DNA of 64,000 bases, taken from assembly GCA_029224185.1 (NCBI GenBank), contig CM055197.1, forward strand, positions 19,972,827 through 20,036,826, written 5' to 3'. This document shows, piece after piece, positions 1 through 30,000 of the stretch. The notes beneath the pieces were generated by a model. That model did no database searches. It was not told where the DNA came from and saw only the letters and a list, made by a program, of their open reading frames with translations. The stretch comes from Karalla daura. Lineage: Eukaryota; Chordata; Actinopteri; Chaetodontiformes; Leiognathidae. Position numbers and translations under genes: made by a program. Positions within the stretch are counted from its first letter, which is position 1. Each line of letters begins with the position of its first letter.

Positions 1-1264
1 GATTCACGCACGCCCGCTGCGGGTTCGAGACGGCCTGAAGTCCGTTCACTCCAGCTCCGGTGACAGGGAGCGCTCTCCCGGCAGTTTCCGGTGCCTTCTC
101 GGACACATTTACGCGAAGAGAGAGAGAGAGAGAGAAAGTTCGGCGCTAACACATCTGGAGGGTTTAGCGTCCTCATAGCGGTCGCAGCTACGCGCCACTT
201 TCTTCACCTAAGAGAAAAAGAGATGCTCGGATCGAACGCGCATCGATTCGCCTTATGAATCTGGCCTTTGTGTTCGTGTTTTCGGCGGCCCTAAATAGAT
301 ACTTTGTGTTTGGTGAAACTGGATATCTGCAGAAATTCATGGCTGAAGGAAATTCACAAACCCCCCCCACCCCACCCCCACCCCCACACCCCACCCCCCA
401 ACCTCTCTCCGTATCAGTATCCCCCCCTCCTCCTCGCGGCTTCCTCAATCTCCCTGTCAGCCGAACATTTCATTTCTCCCCAACTCTCCTTCCTTCCCTT
501 CCTCACCCTGCTCCCTCTTTCCTCGATACACTGTATTTCTCGTTTTCTTTGTCCTTGTCTGTCATCCTAATAGTCTCTCTCTCTCTCTCCCCCTTTCTCC
601 CCCCTTCCTCCGACCCTGACCCACTTAGCTGGCTGCTTGTTATTCAAACCTTTGCTTTACCCACACAAACACGCACATGCGTGCACACGCGCACACACAC
701 ACGCACACACGCACACACACACACACACACACAGAGAGCCACATACACACTCAGGAGCAGCAGAGATGAGAGAGTGAGAGACAGAGGCATGGAGGGGGGA
801 GAGAGAGAGAGAGGGTAATTTGGTTTGACTAGAAACCTTGCTATCCTCTTAAGTTCTCTCACTGTAAGGGTTCAGACACACACACACACACACACTTACA
901 CACACACACACACAAGGCGCAGATGTTGCTAAAGCACGTATTTTAGAGGCAGCACTCGTTACCATGGTTAATGACTGACGACGATGCCTCTTTTATCCCC
1001 GTAGTCCAGAGGCGCACTTGGCCGCCCGACATGACAAAGCAGAATCTTCCCTTTTCACACAGTGGCGGACCAGAACTGTCGTCGCCGTTGTTGCTTTGGG
1101 CTTTTTTTGTGCGAAACCGCCCGCGTCGATCGACCCAGCCAGGCTGATGTTTTGCGCACGCGAAGAAGTGCCACCTCGAAAAACAATATTCGCCAGCGTC
1201 TCTGACGCGAAAGCAACGCCTTCTTTCAGAGAACAGCCCGGGCTGCAGCAGCAGCGGAGGTGGC

Positions 1265-1320
1265 GCGGGGCGGGGGCGGGGGCGGGGGCGGGGGCGGGGG
1301 CGGGGGCCGGGGGGGGGGGG
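1265..1320. repeat. (GGGGGC)n hexanucleotide tract ending in a G run
   Basis: About seven GGGGGC units with one CC interruption, then G12. Strong G-quadruplex potential on the + strand. Confidence 0.93.
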
Positions 1321-2749
1321 GTTTCCCAAAGACCGAAGCAGAGGTGCGACCTCGGCCGTGACCCGCTCGGCCCTCGCTCAGCCTCTCAGAATGGAGAACG
1401 GGCTGAAACGGGCCGAGGAGCGGCCGGCGCTGAGACGCCCCCCCCCCCCTCCTCCGGCCACGGCTCTGATCGCTCATAGCGAATGATCTCGCGCGTGGAG
1501 CCCGCGTTGCGCGTGTACGCGGCACGCTGTACGGCTGTGGCTGTTTTGATCTGGCGACTGCAAGAAACCTGTACGGTCGAGGTGTCGAAGACGAGGTTCA
1601 ACTTAAGCGCGCTTTGTTCCGGCGATCCCCGTCCGAATCGAATTCCTCGCGGATCGCGGGTGAAAATCCAGTCGCGATCTGCTCCCGCTGTTCCACGAGA
1701 TTCTCATTTTTTATTTGTGTTTACTGTCTCCCGCCGTGGCATCGCGTGGCTCATTACGTGCGTTTTTTCCCGTCCCCGGGGGGCGCGTGCGGATGGATCT
1801 ATGTCAAGTGCGTGCGCGTGTATGCGCTGCCCGGGCATCGTATCGGGTCTCGTCAAAGGTGAAAGGGGGGAGGCCGACTGGACAGCGAGGTCAGGTTGTC
1901 CGCTCCGATCTGCCTCATGCGTTTTTTGTCCCGGGATCTTTCGGCGGCGATCGCGGAGGAGGAGGACGATCTGACCGACCGCTCTCACCAGTCGCGGCTC
2001 TCAGTCTCATCCAAGACAAGGAACTCTTAGTTATCGCCAAAAGGGAAATTGTTCTGTGCGGCGGCCAAACAGTTAGACAAAAGAAAATCACATTCACAAT
2101 GTAGCAGCACGCAATTCACATGCACGATAATACGCGACGGTCCACGCGGATAGTAATAATGCTACTATACTACTATAACAAACAACAACAATGATAGCAT
2201 ATAGTAATAACGGTAACCGAGAGAGAGAGAAAAGAGGAGAGAAATAGAGAGAGGATGTGGCTGGGGCTGTTCCTCAGTCAGTTCCAGGATGCAGTGCAGG
2301 GGCTGGGGAGGCGAAGACGCACCGGGCACGTGTCGTACGCCAAGCTGTTCATCGCGGTTGCAAGCTTCAGACTACACAGGCGCGTAGCGGCGCGTGAGTC
2401 CATAAAACGCGCGTGACAGGTCGGCGACGACGGCGGTGGTGAAACGTGTTAACACACACACGTGTTGAAAGAGTCACAGAAGCAGCGGGGACGACGAGGA
2501 TTGTGATGAAGTGCACCGGAGGGACGTTGCGGACCTCTGTCATTACGAAGCCAGGCGGTAAAAGTGGTAAAAGCGCAACCTGTAAAAGTGGTATCGCGAT
2601 GCCGCAGGCCGCACTCTGCCTCGGCGCGTCACGTCTTTCACAACGCTGTTTTGGTTTTCTGTTGACTCTGTAAGCCTATCCCTCATTTGCATGATACCTA
2701 ACAGCTGGCAAACGGATAGGGCAGGTACACCTGTCTGTCCACCTGTCCC

Positions 2750-2776
2750 GTGTGTGTGTGTGTGTGTGTGTGTGTG

Positions 2777-2827
<51 letters not shown>

Positions 2828-2835
2828 CACACACA
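2750..2835. repeat. Head-to-head (GT)n/(CA)n inverted microsatellite
   Basis: GT from 2750 to 2777 is directly joined to CA from 2778 to 2835, so the two halves are reverse complements of each other. Confidence 0.95.
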
Positions 2836-3372
2836 GGGCTTTGCATCCACCCACCTGTTCAAATGTTCCTCTGTGTCTGTGTGTTTGTTTGTCAACCAAG
2901 ACAATAAGTGTATCCAGGATACCACCAAGGATTTGGATGTGATTAATGGATCCACGTGGACATTTGTTGCGTTTCCTGGCCTCGGGCGCCAGCTTTGACC
3001 CACTTGCCGAAGTTTTTGGGATTTCTGCGACCGCATGTCAGCGGCAGTGTTTGATTTTTGGCTAGAAACCGGATCGATTATTCACAAAAAGGGGAAAACG
3101 ATTCAAATGCGTCACTCTGGACTTTTGATGGCAGGCAGTTGCAAAGCAGGAAGTTGCCACTGCGAGGGTTTTCGTCACCTGCTCGGCGAAGCAGCCCGGG
3201 GTGGGACAGTGGTTCGGGGGTTGTCGGCTCACAGCTAGAAGGCCGTGTTAGAGCCCAGCTGCTGCTGGTCATGTCTGAGTGCTGTGTGTGTTCTCCCGTG
3301 GGGAGGACACGTGTGTGGGTCCTCCCCACGGTCCACAAGCATGCAATAAGGTAAACTGTGAGAGCTAATGGC

Positions 3373-3403
<31 letters not shown>

Positions 3404-4120
3404 CGCCCTGTGCCGGACTGGGCTGGCGACCTCTCCAGGGTGTTCTCCCTGACTCTATGCGAGCTGGAGATGTGACGACGAATGGGTGATGTTTCTGTGA
3501 GTGGCCTCAAGTTTTCCCTGATAAAGCAGCATGTCTGTGATGTTGGAGTACAGTTTATATATATATATAAGTACATATACAACAGCTTGAACTACTGAAA
3601 AAGTGTAAAAACGCCCCTAGTTGGATGCATCAGCCGGTCCATCCAAACGACCATCCAATCATGTTTTGGTAAATAGTAAGACGGCGTGACTCAAGACGGC
3701 GATGGTTTCAGCGTGAGCGGAACAAAGTTCCCGTTTTCTTTCCGTCACTGACATGTAAAACGAATAGATGTTGGAGCGAGGGATGTTGGACTAAAATGAA
3801 AGGCAGAGCGAGGCAAACGTGTCCTGCGCGGGACAGCAAACATGCCGAGTGGAGCGGATGGACTAAAACCCAATGGAACCACTGTAGAGCTAGCAGCTCC
3901 GAAAGGCCCCTCCTCTGGAGTTGGCCACGCCGAAAGGCTCCCCGACCTTACCAGAACGAATGGAGAAAAAAATCTGCGATCTGCCACCTCCGTCTCGCGC
4001 CCTTTAGTCCCCTCGCTGGCCGTCCTGTTCCCCCCCTGTTCGATTGCAGCTCGCTGACATTGTTGCTCTCGCTCTTTTTTTTGTTTCGTTTTGTTTTTTT
4101 GTTCCTTCTGCTCCCTCCAG

Positions 4121-21298
<17,178 letters not shown>

Positions 21299-22815
21299 TC
21301 TCAGGATAACATGACACCAAACTTCAAGCAAGCCCTTCTACTGCCACCACTGGAACCTGGTGCCTCACCTCCACCTGCTCCACCCTCAGTAGCACACCAA
21401 CTGAACAAAGCTGAGCTAATCTCCAGCTCGGCACTTCAAACAAAAGCCCCCACAGTGAAATACTGGACGTTTCTGTGCCCACCCCCCCCCCCCACGCCAC
21501 CCCCCCACCCCCCAACAAGCCCTGTCTAACAGGGCAGGAAAGTATTTAGAACAGCAAGGAGAAAGACGTTCGTCCTGCTCCCGCATGTCCCCCGGCTGGT
21601 CTGTTTTCGTACTGACCGTTTACAGCATGACCCATGCTCTGATTGAAATTGAAAATGTGTATAGTGGTGAGGCGAGGTGGACCATAATGATAGGTGTATA
21701 TACCCCAACCTCCCTCAGAAAGGGATCTTATGTCAAGCTCCCTGCCCTTCCTGTGTGCCCTAAATAGCTTCTTATCTAGCTCCTCATTTTGTAAAGATGG
21801 TGTTTACTGTCAGCTCCAAAAGGCTCTGAGGAGCACTTGTACATTGCTGTAACATAATTGTTTGAGCTGTCGATTCAAAGCCAATTGTTTTTGACCTTGT
21901 AGTTGCTGTATCCTCCTATGGCCAAAGTCAAGAGAAGGCAGCAAACAAACAAAGGGTTTATAACCAAATACCACACAAACGATGTTTCCCCGGCTAATTA
22001 AATGAATATTAGCTTTCAGTCTGATACAGCGCGGACTGCGGCCCTGCGCTCCGTCTGCAGAGACAGAAAGCATATTGTGATTGTGAACAGAAGCAGCATT
22101 GTACACGGTGATAATGGCTGAACTCACACTGCTTTATTCAGCTAAAGACAAATAAGAGAAAGAGGTGAAGCAGTGTTGCCTTTCTAACCAGGCACTGACT
22201 GTGAATAATTGTGTACGACTAAGAAGTTGCATTGTTCTCTGGCAGTGAGGCTCAGATGTGCAGGGTAGAAATTCAGTGTATTTTAGTTCTTGAAATAATG
22301 AAATGTCAAACAGTTCTTTTGTTGGGGAAAAAAAAAAGAAACAAATACTCCTCTGTACGATGACAGCTCCTCCTCCTGGCATATGTCTGTTGGTAATATT
22401 GATTTGGATCCAAACTGTGTGAGTGTGAGTGTGCGTGCGTGCGTGCGTGTGTGTGTGTGTGTGCGTGCGTGCGTACGTGTGTGAGTGAGTTAGAGAGTGA
22501 GTGAAGTGGTAATGAGAAGGCAGAGTGGTTGATTGGGTTGCATGGTCTCTTTTGTCATCTCTATTTCTCTGTGCACAGAGGCTATTTAAGAAACTATAAC
22601 TGTTGCGGGGTTGGCTGTATTTTAATGTTGTTTTTTAATCAAATCCACTTTTGTTTTAGTGTTAATGATGATGAGAGACACATATCTCTCGCTCTGTATC
22701 TCTTTGTATTATTGTGTTTTTGGCAGATGAAAGGACTCTGGGCAACAACAACCATGAAGATTTTCTTATTTTTAGATTCTAATAATGTGTTTGAGAATAA
22801 AGTCAGTGCTGCATT
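21299..22815 (+). other. tox: Probable 3' untranslated region of tox
   Basis: After the TAA at 21296-21298 the first good polyadenylation hexamer on the + strand is AATAAA at 22796-22801, which gives a UTR of about 1.5 kb. Composition changes from GC-rich to AT-rich near 21.5 kb. Open frames in the region have no recognisable similarity. The end point is inferred from the signal only. Confidence 0.5.
22796..22801 (+). terminator. Candidate polyadenylation signal of tox
   Basis: Canonical AATAAA on the + strand about 1.5 kb after the tox stop codon, followed by a T-rich stretch. No other canonical hexamer was noticed between the stop codon and this point. Confidence 0.45.
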
Positions 22816-25800
22816 GATGTGCAGTCATTACTCCAAAACCTGGTCTTTCATGCTGTTTATTCGGGAATCTTTTGTGACAGTTCCTTTTAATGAACTGCAC
22901 ATAATGCACACCCTTACCACTCCTGCGACACATCGTGTTTGGTTTCCCGGCCTTTGCATTTATCCAAAGCAGAAACAAAGTAATTACAAAACAAATGTCT
23001 CTGAAGTCTTAAAAATCTGTATTTCTAACCTCTGTTTGCTCAAAATTGCTTGAACAGAAATGTGTTTAGAACAGCGATTCTAAACAGTTTTTAGCCAAGC
23101 AACTCATGCGGCTGTGCCAGAAATGTTGTCAAGATGGTGCTCTTTGTCCAGCACTTTATCAGTGCTTACCACCGCATGCCTGTTAAAACCAGCTGTGATG
23201 GGTGGTAAACAGACATCAGTCCTCCCTGGGATCGTGGACCTGACAAACACGGACCCTATAGCATTCATCATTGCTCTACCTGAGTGTGATTTTGGTTTTA
23301 GACTCCGCAGCGTTAGTGCTTCGGTTCAGTCTCATTGCCCTCAACATTATCATTCCCGGCAGCAGCAGGAAGCTAGTTTTCAGTGTAAAGGCTGTGAAAG
23401 AGCCACTACCTGTGCTGCAGCAGCAGCAGCAGCAGCACACGCAGCTGGCTAAAACAGGCAGGCTTTCACACACAGGTTTGTCATTCTTAGGGGAAAACCC
23501 AGAACTAAAGGGGAAAGAGGATATTGGATTTGGTCAGACGGTCTTATTTAAGCAAGCGTTCACATTTTATTTGATCATTGTGCTAGTGTTAAATTGTCCT
23601 GGTGAAACCATAAGCAATTTGGTATTATGGAGTACAAAAATATCACATCCAGCCTTCTTTGTGTTTTTTTTAACCTTTCACAATGACATTAAGCTCAGTT
23701 ATAGCTTCGAAAAGAAAAAAAGGAAGGATGTAGAAATTGTTTTTCTGTGCTGCCTGTCGAGCACTTCACAGCTACAGCCTGTGTTCATCTTTGTCTCCAG
23801 CACCACTCAACGGTGCCTGTCTCTTTAAGGCAGTCCTCCTGGTCCGCTCTGATTGGTCATTTCCCACAGGTCAGAGCAGACCCCGCCCAGCTGCTCTGTG
23901 GTCGGGAACCACTGTTGTGGGTGGGGGGTGGTGCAGTCGTGACATTTGACAGTTAAAGGCAAAGTTCATGAGCAGTTTGTGCACATTTAGCACTTCATTG
24001 AACATCCGAGTGCTTTTGTATATGAAGCTACACCTATGTGTCGATGATTTGACCTTTGTGTTGCCCACATGGCCCCAATGAGCAAAACAACTGCAGTCAA
24101 AAGGGTCACATGACACTTCCTGTTCAACTCCCCGGTCTAACCGCGAGTGCAACAGTTGTTCCTGCCACGCTCGTGTGCTCCACATAGCTTTGTTGTGCAC
24201 ATTTTGTCTGTATAACAAAAAAATCAATGGCCTACCCTGCTGCAACACTGTAATAAAAACAAGCACGAAGGCTTATCTCACTTTTACGTTCTTGCACTTG
24301 TACAAAGCTGTAGTCTTTCAGTCGGCCTGTAGGATGCTGTAGCATGTTGAGCCCATTTCTAATACGAAAACTTATCAAGGGAAGCTAAAGGGTGTTGACA
24401 GGCTCTGCCCTTTCACCATTCATCCCTTCATCTTCTATGAATGGAGCAGTGATTGGTCTGGAGGCTGCGCCTTTACGCTCTGAGATGTGGAATACGAAGT
24501 ACGCACGTACACAAGTCTCGTTTCTCCCACTGCGTGTGCGTCGAGAAGCAACCCTTGATATGAATATCACAGGTGATAACACGCCTCGCCGATCCCTCAC
24601 TTAAGTGCCGCGGATTGTTTCATCGTGTCCACCTCTAAATATCACCTGTTAATTTTCATTCACGTGATCCCGACACACGGGGAGGACAGGTCCGGTGTCC
24701 CATTCAAACGGCACACTTATTTAAATGTCAGGTAAACACCGAGTGAAGAGCCTCCGCAGCTGCCTCTGGTAGGGCGAGGGGCCGCTGTGACGCAGCGTCA
24801 GTCGCACGGCACCTCATCCCGGCGCTCGGGGGCCCGATTGACACCGGCGGTCCTCATGATTCACGATCGTTTCCACTACATCTGCCTCGTTAATGCGGAG
24901 CAGTTGACGCGCCGGTGGTAAAAAAAAAAATAAAATAAAACAAAAGACAGATACTAATAGTTTTGTATTTGCGTCGAAATCATTTGTATACATTTCCATG
25001 TTCCAGTAGCGAGCAGTCTACAGTGGGTGTGGGGGCGAGTCAGCCAACCAGGCACTTCTTCTTCTTCTATTCAACATTTGCATTTCACACACAGACGCCC
25101 GGGGACGCAACATTATTGCTAACAATAGAAGGTGTTGGAAGTGTAGTCCAGGTATTAGTGTATGCTGGGATTTGGTAATAATTCTCTTTCGGCTCTCCCT
25201 GCCAACTCTTCACGAATCTGTGTTATTTCTCCCACAAAAATAAAAGAGTGCCACACTCGCTGTTCCCTCTGCAAAACACTCCCGTTATCGGCACCGTCTG
25301 GAGTTAATCCTCACATGTTTGGTGAAACTTCAAGCAGCACAGAATATGACATTTTTCTGTTTTTCCTTAATAGACAGATAGTATGCGTTTGACATTTTGA
25401 TATTTTGAAAGATGATACTAAATGTCAAAAAAACAGTTTTTACTCAGTTCTTTCAGTCTTCTTCCCTGAGTAAATAAGCCTTCCTGTGGACTAATGATTG
25501 TAGGGTTTGTGCACAAAGCCTCCGTAACACACAGTGGGCTCCTCTTTGCTTACATTATATTTTGTCTTTGCAAAGGAGAATCACCACGCTCTTCCTGTGC
25601 TGAGGTGAAGACCGGGCTGCATATTGTGCAGCTGGTGCACACTGCCCCCTACTGGTTATAAATCAGAGCTGCACCTACTCCCCGCTCTTTTTTTCTTTTC
25701 TTTTCTTTTTTTCCCCCCTCGAATGCGCACAATTTACTGTTGGGGTTTATGGACTAAGCTAAAATGGAGTTTTCAGTGTTGCTTGAGATCGCACTCTGTG

Positions 25801-27015
25801 CTATTTCTCCCTCTGAAAACTCACAATCACAGCAGCCACCTGGATCACCTGACTGTAGTGCCAAGATGAGACACTGAGCAAACACAGAGGTGCCAGGACA
25901 ACATGAGGTTGAATTCTCATGAAGTGCATGTTTTGTTTTTGTCTTATTATTTTTATATATTATTTTGCAAATCGTCTTTAATTCATTGTATCTGGGCTTG
26001 AAGTGATGTTCAGTCCAGAGTGAGGCCATTTCAATGGCAGCTTCAACGGCTATGCATCATTTAGTCTATCTGAACTTAACTGCAGGTTCTGAATCAGCCC
26101 TGTTACTGAAAATCTGTGCTGTCACTTAAGTCTAGCAAGAAGACAATGCTTCCATCACTAATCAATCACTGAATCAATCACTTATTGACTGGAATAGACA
26201 TTCTATGTCAGAAAATGTGATTATATTCTGGTTTCTTTAATCCTTGGTGACAGAAAACCAAATCTATTTGTGATGTGGGCAAAACAAGAGGTGTAAGGAC
26301 TTCATCTTGGCAAGATTTTTTCTCATCAGTCAATTGAAAAAAGGAATCAACAACCTTAATGACTACATAAATAATCAGTGGTTTCAGCCCCGAGTGACAA
26401 GCACACATCGATGTGTTACATATTGCATACAGCAGCACCCTCAGAGAACCTCAGGCCTGTTTCCAGCCGTGGGAGCAGCCAGTTTAGTAAGAGGTAGGTG
26501 CGTATCACCTGTAGTGTTTAGAGGTCAGCAGTGCGACCAGTGAAACCCGACACTGTGCCAGCACCTCCGCTGGTGCCAGAACCGAAACCCAATCCGGTCA
26601 CAGATGCCTCAGCAAGTCGCTCCAATCAGCACAGAGCTCACCTGGACTGCTGCGTCACTCTGTCCGTGCATCAGGTTCACGTTTTACCCTGCAAGGTTGC
26701 ATCGCCCAACGTTTTGGCATCCAACATTCGTCGCTGTTGTTGCCTGTTGTCATGCAAAAGGAAACGTTGCAAAATTACTTGGAGTTTGAATGCTTTCCTT
26801 GTGTCTGTGTGGGTTTCTCCACGTTCCTCCCACAGTCCAAAAACAAGCATGTTCAGGTTAACTAAAGACTCTAAATTACCCCTAGGTGTGTGAGTGGGAG
26901 TTAATGGTGTGATGCATCCCTATAGCAGACTGGAGACCTCAGTATTCCCTGCCTTTGTCCCATGTGCATTGCAATAGGATGATGGATGGATGGAAAATAT
27001 CCCCACTGGCAGCAG
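22816..27015. other. Intergenic region between tox and lrrc53
   Basis: No gene is supported. Open frames of 70-185 codons occur but have no recognisable domains and no coherent exon structure. Notable contents: a promoter-like patch with CCAAT-type (GATTGGTC) and GC-box sequence near 23850-23890, a CpG-rich patch at 24740-24930, a CTCF-like core at 25642-25655, and a decayed fish retroelement at 26782-26990 that ends in GATGGATGG. Confidence 0.6.
26782..26990 (+). mobile_element. Decayed teleost SINE/LINE-tail type repeat
   Basis: Contains the familiar fish-repeat modules in order: TGTGGGTTTCTCC, CCTCCCACAGTCC, GTTAACTAAAGACTCTAAAT, CCTAGGTGTG, a GACTGGAGACCT variant and a terminal GATGGATGGATGG. 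Related copies in this window at 35519-35710 (reverse), 36735-36800, 43237-43330, 56628-56800 and 3417-3490 support a dispersed family. I name the family only loosely. Confidence 0.65.
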
Positions 27016-30000
27016 TTAGCGTATTTTCCTCTCCAGCGCTGTGGGAGGTCTGCTGGAGGTCTTCTCAGGTAACACCAGCCTCAGTTTCCTCCTGGGGGAG
27101 GCTCCTCCTCCCCCATCCTCTGACAGGTACTCCTGCTGCAGCAGTGCAGTGGCCGCTGCTGCTGCTGCCTCCCCTGTGGGGGGGGTGTCCTGTGTAGGTG
27201 CAGCAGGACCTGGGGTGCCATGTGCAGGGATGCTGGGTGCCGGGATGCCGGGTGCAGGGATGTCAGGTGCAGGGATGCCAGGTGCAGGGACAGCAGGTGC
27301 AGGAATGCCAGGTGCAGATAGATTGGTCAGCTGCATGCTGCTTCCTGCAGACAGACCCTCAGACAGGACAGTAGCAGACATATCCACTCCAGGGCCAGCA
27401 TCTGTTTGACTGTGAGACACATCCTCCACAGTAGTCACCGCTCCCATAGCCCCTGCTAAGACACCCGCATTTGGAGGTGGGTGTGTGAGGCTGCCCATTA
27501 TCTGTTCTACTTGGGCATCTTGGGGCAGCTGCAGCTGAAGGCCAGAGACCGGGGCTGGATCAGACCTCAGGCTCGCTGCGAGAGGAGAGCCTGTGGTGGT
27601 TAATACTTCGGTTTGGGAGTGGAGAAGAGCAGAGGCGTTAATCAAACCTGCCTGCAGTAGATTAGCATGCCCAGCATTAGCTAAAAGAGAGGGGGCAGCC
27701 TGCCTGCCCATGAGGTCCAAGGCTCCTCCTGGAGCCACGTTTGGCCCAGTGATTGCTGAGGAATTTGTCGGGAAGCTGGGGAACAGTGCGCTAGATCCTG
27801 GGGCCAGGCTGCCCAGCAGTAGGTTCCCTCCCTGCAGAGAGAGGCTGCTGCTGCTCAAGTGGGAGCCTGCAGAGCCGACCAGGGAGAGGGTGGTGGTGTG
27901 GTTCCTGTCGGTGGTGGGGACTGATGGGGGATGCTGTGAGATGGAGGGTGGGGCAGCCCCCGCAGCCAGTCCAGCATCAGGATTGGGAACACCCCCATCC
28001 TGAGTGTTGGTGCCCACCGAGATGGATGGCTCAGCAGTGTCAGCAGGGTCACAGGGGTCAGAGGCCTCCGAGGGTTTACCCTCCCCTTCCTTACCCTCCT
28101 TATTTTCCTGCCCACCCTGCTCCTTTTTGGAAGTCTTGTTTGTTTTCTTTTCTTTCCCTCCTTTGTCTTCTTCCCTCTCCTCATCACCACCCTCAGTCTG
28201 TTCTTTAGCCTGGCTAGATTTCTTCTTTCTGTCACTGCTTCCTTTTATCTTCTTACCATCTTCTCTTGTATCTTTCCTCCTCTTTGAGCTGCTTTTTTCT
28301 GAGTGGACCTGCTCACTTTTTCTCTTGGGATGGACTTTGCCTTTCCGCAGCGAGTTCAGATTTACTTTGACCTTGATTGGTCGTCCTGTCTGGCCTTTAG
28401 CTCTGGTTGTTTTTCCTCCTCTCTCCTCCTTTCTGGAAGTCCATTCTCCCTCTGTAAACTCATCTTCCTCCTGCCTGTGTCCTCGCCCGTAGACTCTTGA
28501 ACTCTCTAAATCAAATGTAACATTTCTGGCATCTCTCCTAAACTGTGCATTCCTGATGGCATCAGCCTGGTTATGGTGGAGGATCTTGTTCTGTCTGTGG
28601 TGGGAGGGGATACCCTGGTGCAGAGCTGGGTCTCTCAGGCTGGCCTGGACTGGTCTACTGTCCTGCTCTGCTGCTCTGTAGCTCCTATGGCAGTTCTCAC
28701 AGTTGAAGGTCTCCTGTCCTCTGCTGTAGCCTCCCATATCTCTGTAAGCTGCCATACTCTCTGGCCTCTGACTGATGTTTTCTTTGAGAGGGTGAGAGGA
28801 AGAATTGGTATTTCCCCTTGGCAGAGACATGTTGGGAACTTCCCTTCTCAAGATTCCTGGCCTTCTTTCTTCCTCTACCATTGTCCTGGGTCTCCGCCTC
28901 TCCGTTTCCTCCTCTGCCTCCATCCCTGGGTTTATTCTTCCATTCCATCTCATTGTGTCTCGACCCATCCCTCTCAGTCCATCACTGCTGCAGTCAGGGC
29001 ACCACAAAAGGCTTCTATTGAACTGGTGACCGTAGCCATTTGCCCTTATGTCCAAGCCCTTAAAGTCCCTGTCCGAATGCTGGATGTTATTTGTATGCAA
29101 GAGGAGTTCCCTCCTCTTGTCGCTAATGTCTAAATGGTGATTTCCCATTGTGCCGCTTTCCTCCTCTTCCACTTTCTGTCTTTTCATTTCTTTACGTTTC
29201 TTCCTCTGAGAGACTTGATAATAGATCAGGATTACCAGCAGAGTCAAGCCAATGCCACCTGAAGCAGAAAATTGGAATTATTTTACATGGTGACATGTTT
29301 ACAAACTTATTACCGTGCTGTCTGGCATTTATTTTCCATTACAAATGAATGGAACATATGGATCATATCTTCTGCAGTCGGACCACAAAGTTTCACTTGC
29401 TTTGGCATTCTTTCACTGTCCAAAAGCATAAATGTTTAGATCAAGTCAATTATTGCCTCTCAGTTGTGGTGTGTGGGAGTGAATGTGGTGTTAATGTGCC
29501 TCCAATGATGGACTGGAGATTTGGGCAGCTCGTAGCGTGTAAAGGCAGATTGCTGACAGCTGTCAAAAATCAAATTTTTAAGACAAAGCCTGTAGACAAG
29601 TGTGTGTTTATACAAATATTTTCCATGAAACAATTTTCAGTAAATCAAAAATATGTGTCGGTTGTTTGTGTAGGACAGGAGATCATTAGGACTATTGATT
29701 TTTGTGCAATGTTTTTGAGGGGTTATTGGACTATGATCTATCCATCCATCCATCCATCCATTCATCATCGTGTTGTGATGTGTTATTCTCACCAGTGAAG
29801 CAGAGGACGGCTGTGATGGCCAGGTCCCGGGCATACAGCTGCGGTGTGACGCTGCCTCTTGTCTCTATCTGCACTGTGATGTTCTGATTGGACGGGACAC
29901 AGTTGGCCTCAGTCAGCTCCATCACTGTGGTCACAGCGGGGTTGTCAGCGCTCACACACACCATCCTACGGCCGTTATACAGGGTCTGAGAGCAGCAAGG

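Larger units (their letters stand above)
1..4120. other. Non-coding DNA upstream of the first visible tox exon
   Basis: No exon can be supported here. By the exon structure of TOX-family genes a short exon encoding the start of the protein (a Met-Asp-Val-Arg type N-terminus) should precede the exon at 4121. I found no such reading frame with a fitting donor, so the stretch is probably intron or flank and the first exon lies left of the window. Contents seen: GA, CA and CT microsatellites (for example 119-136, 691-732, 2750-2835), a GGGGGC hexanucleotide tract (1265-1320), very CpG-rich sequence between 1000 and 2000, and a decayed repeat near 3417-3490. The long open frames are low-complexity or CpG artefacts. 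Confidence 0.6.

Noticed and set aside
255..818. 187-codon open frame with Pro/Ser/Leu and Thr-His-rich stretches
   Set aside because: It is made of poly-C, CT and CA repeats read through, with no splice context and no domain.
1018..2104. Several overlapping long open frames on both strands
   Set aside because: High GC and CpG suppress stop codons. The frames overlap in conflict and none resembles a TOX N-terminus.
23271..23828. 185-codon frame with poly-Gln and hydrophobic stretches
   Set aside because: No domain, no splice partners and AT-rich intergenic composition; the Gln run is a CAG microsatellite.
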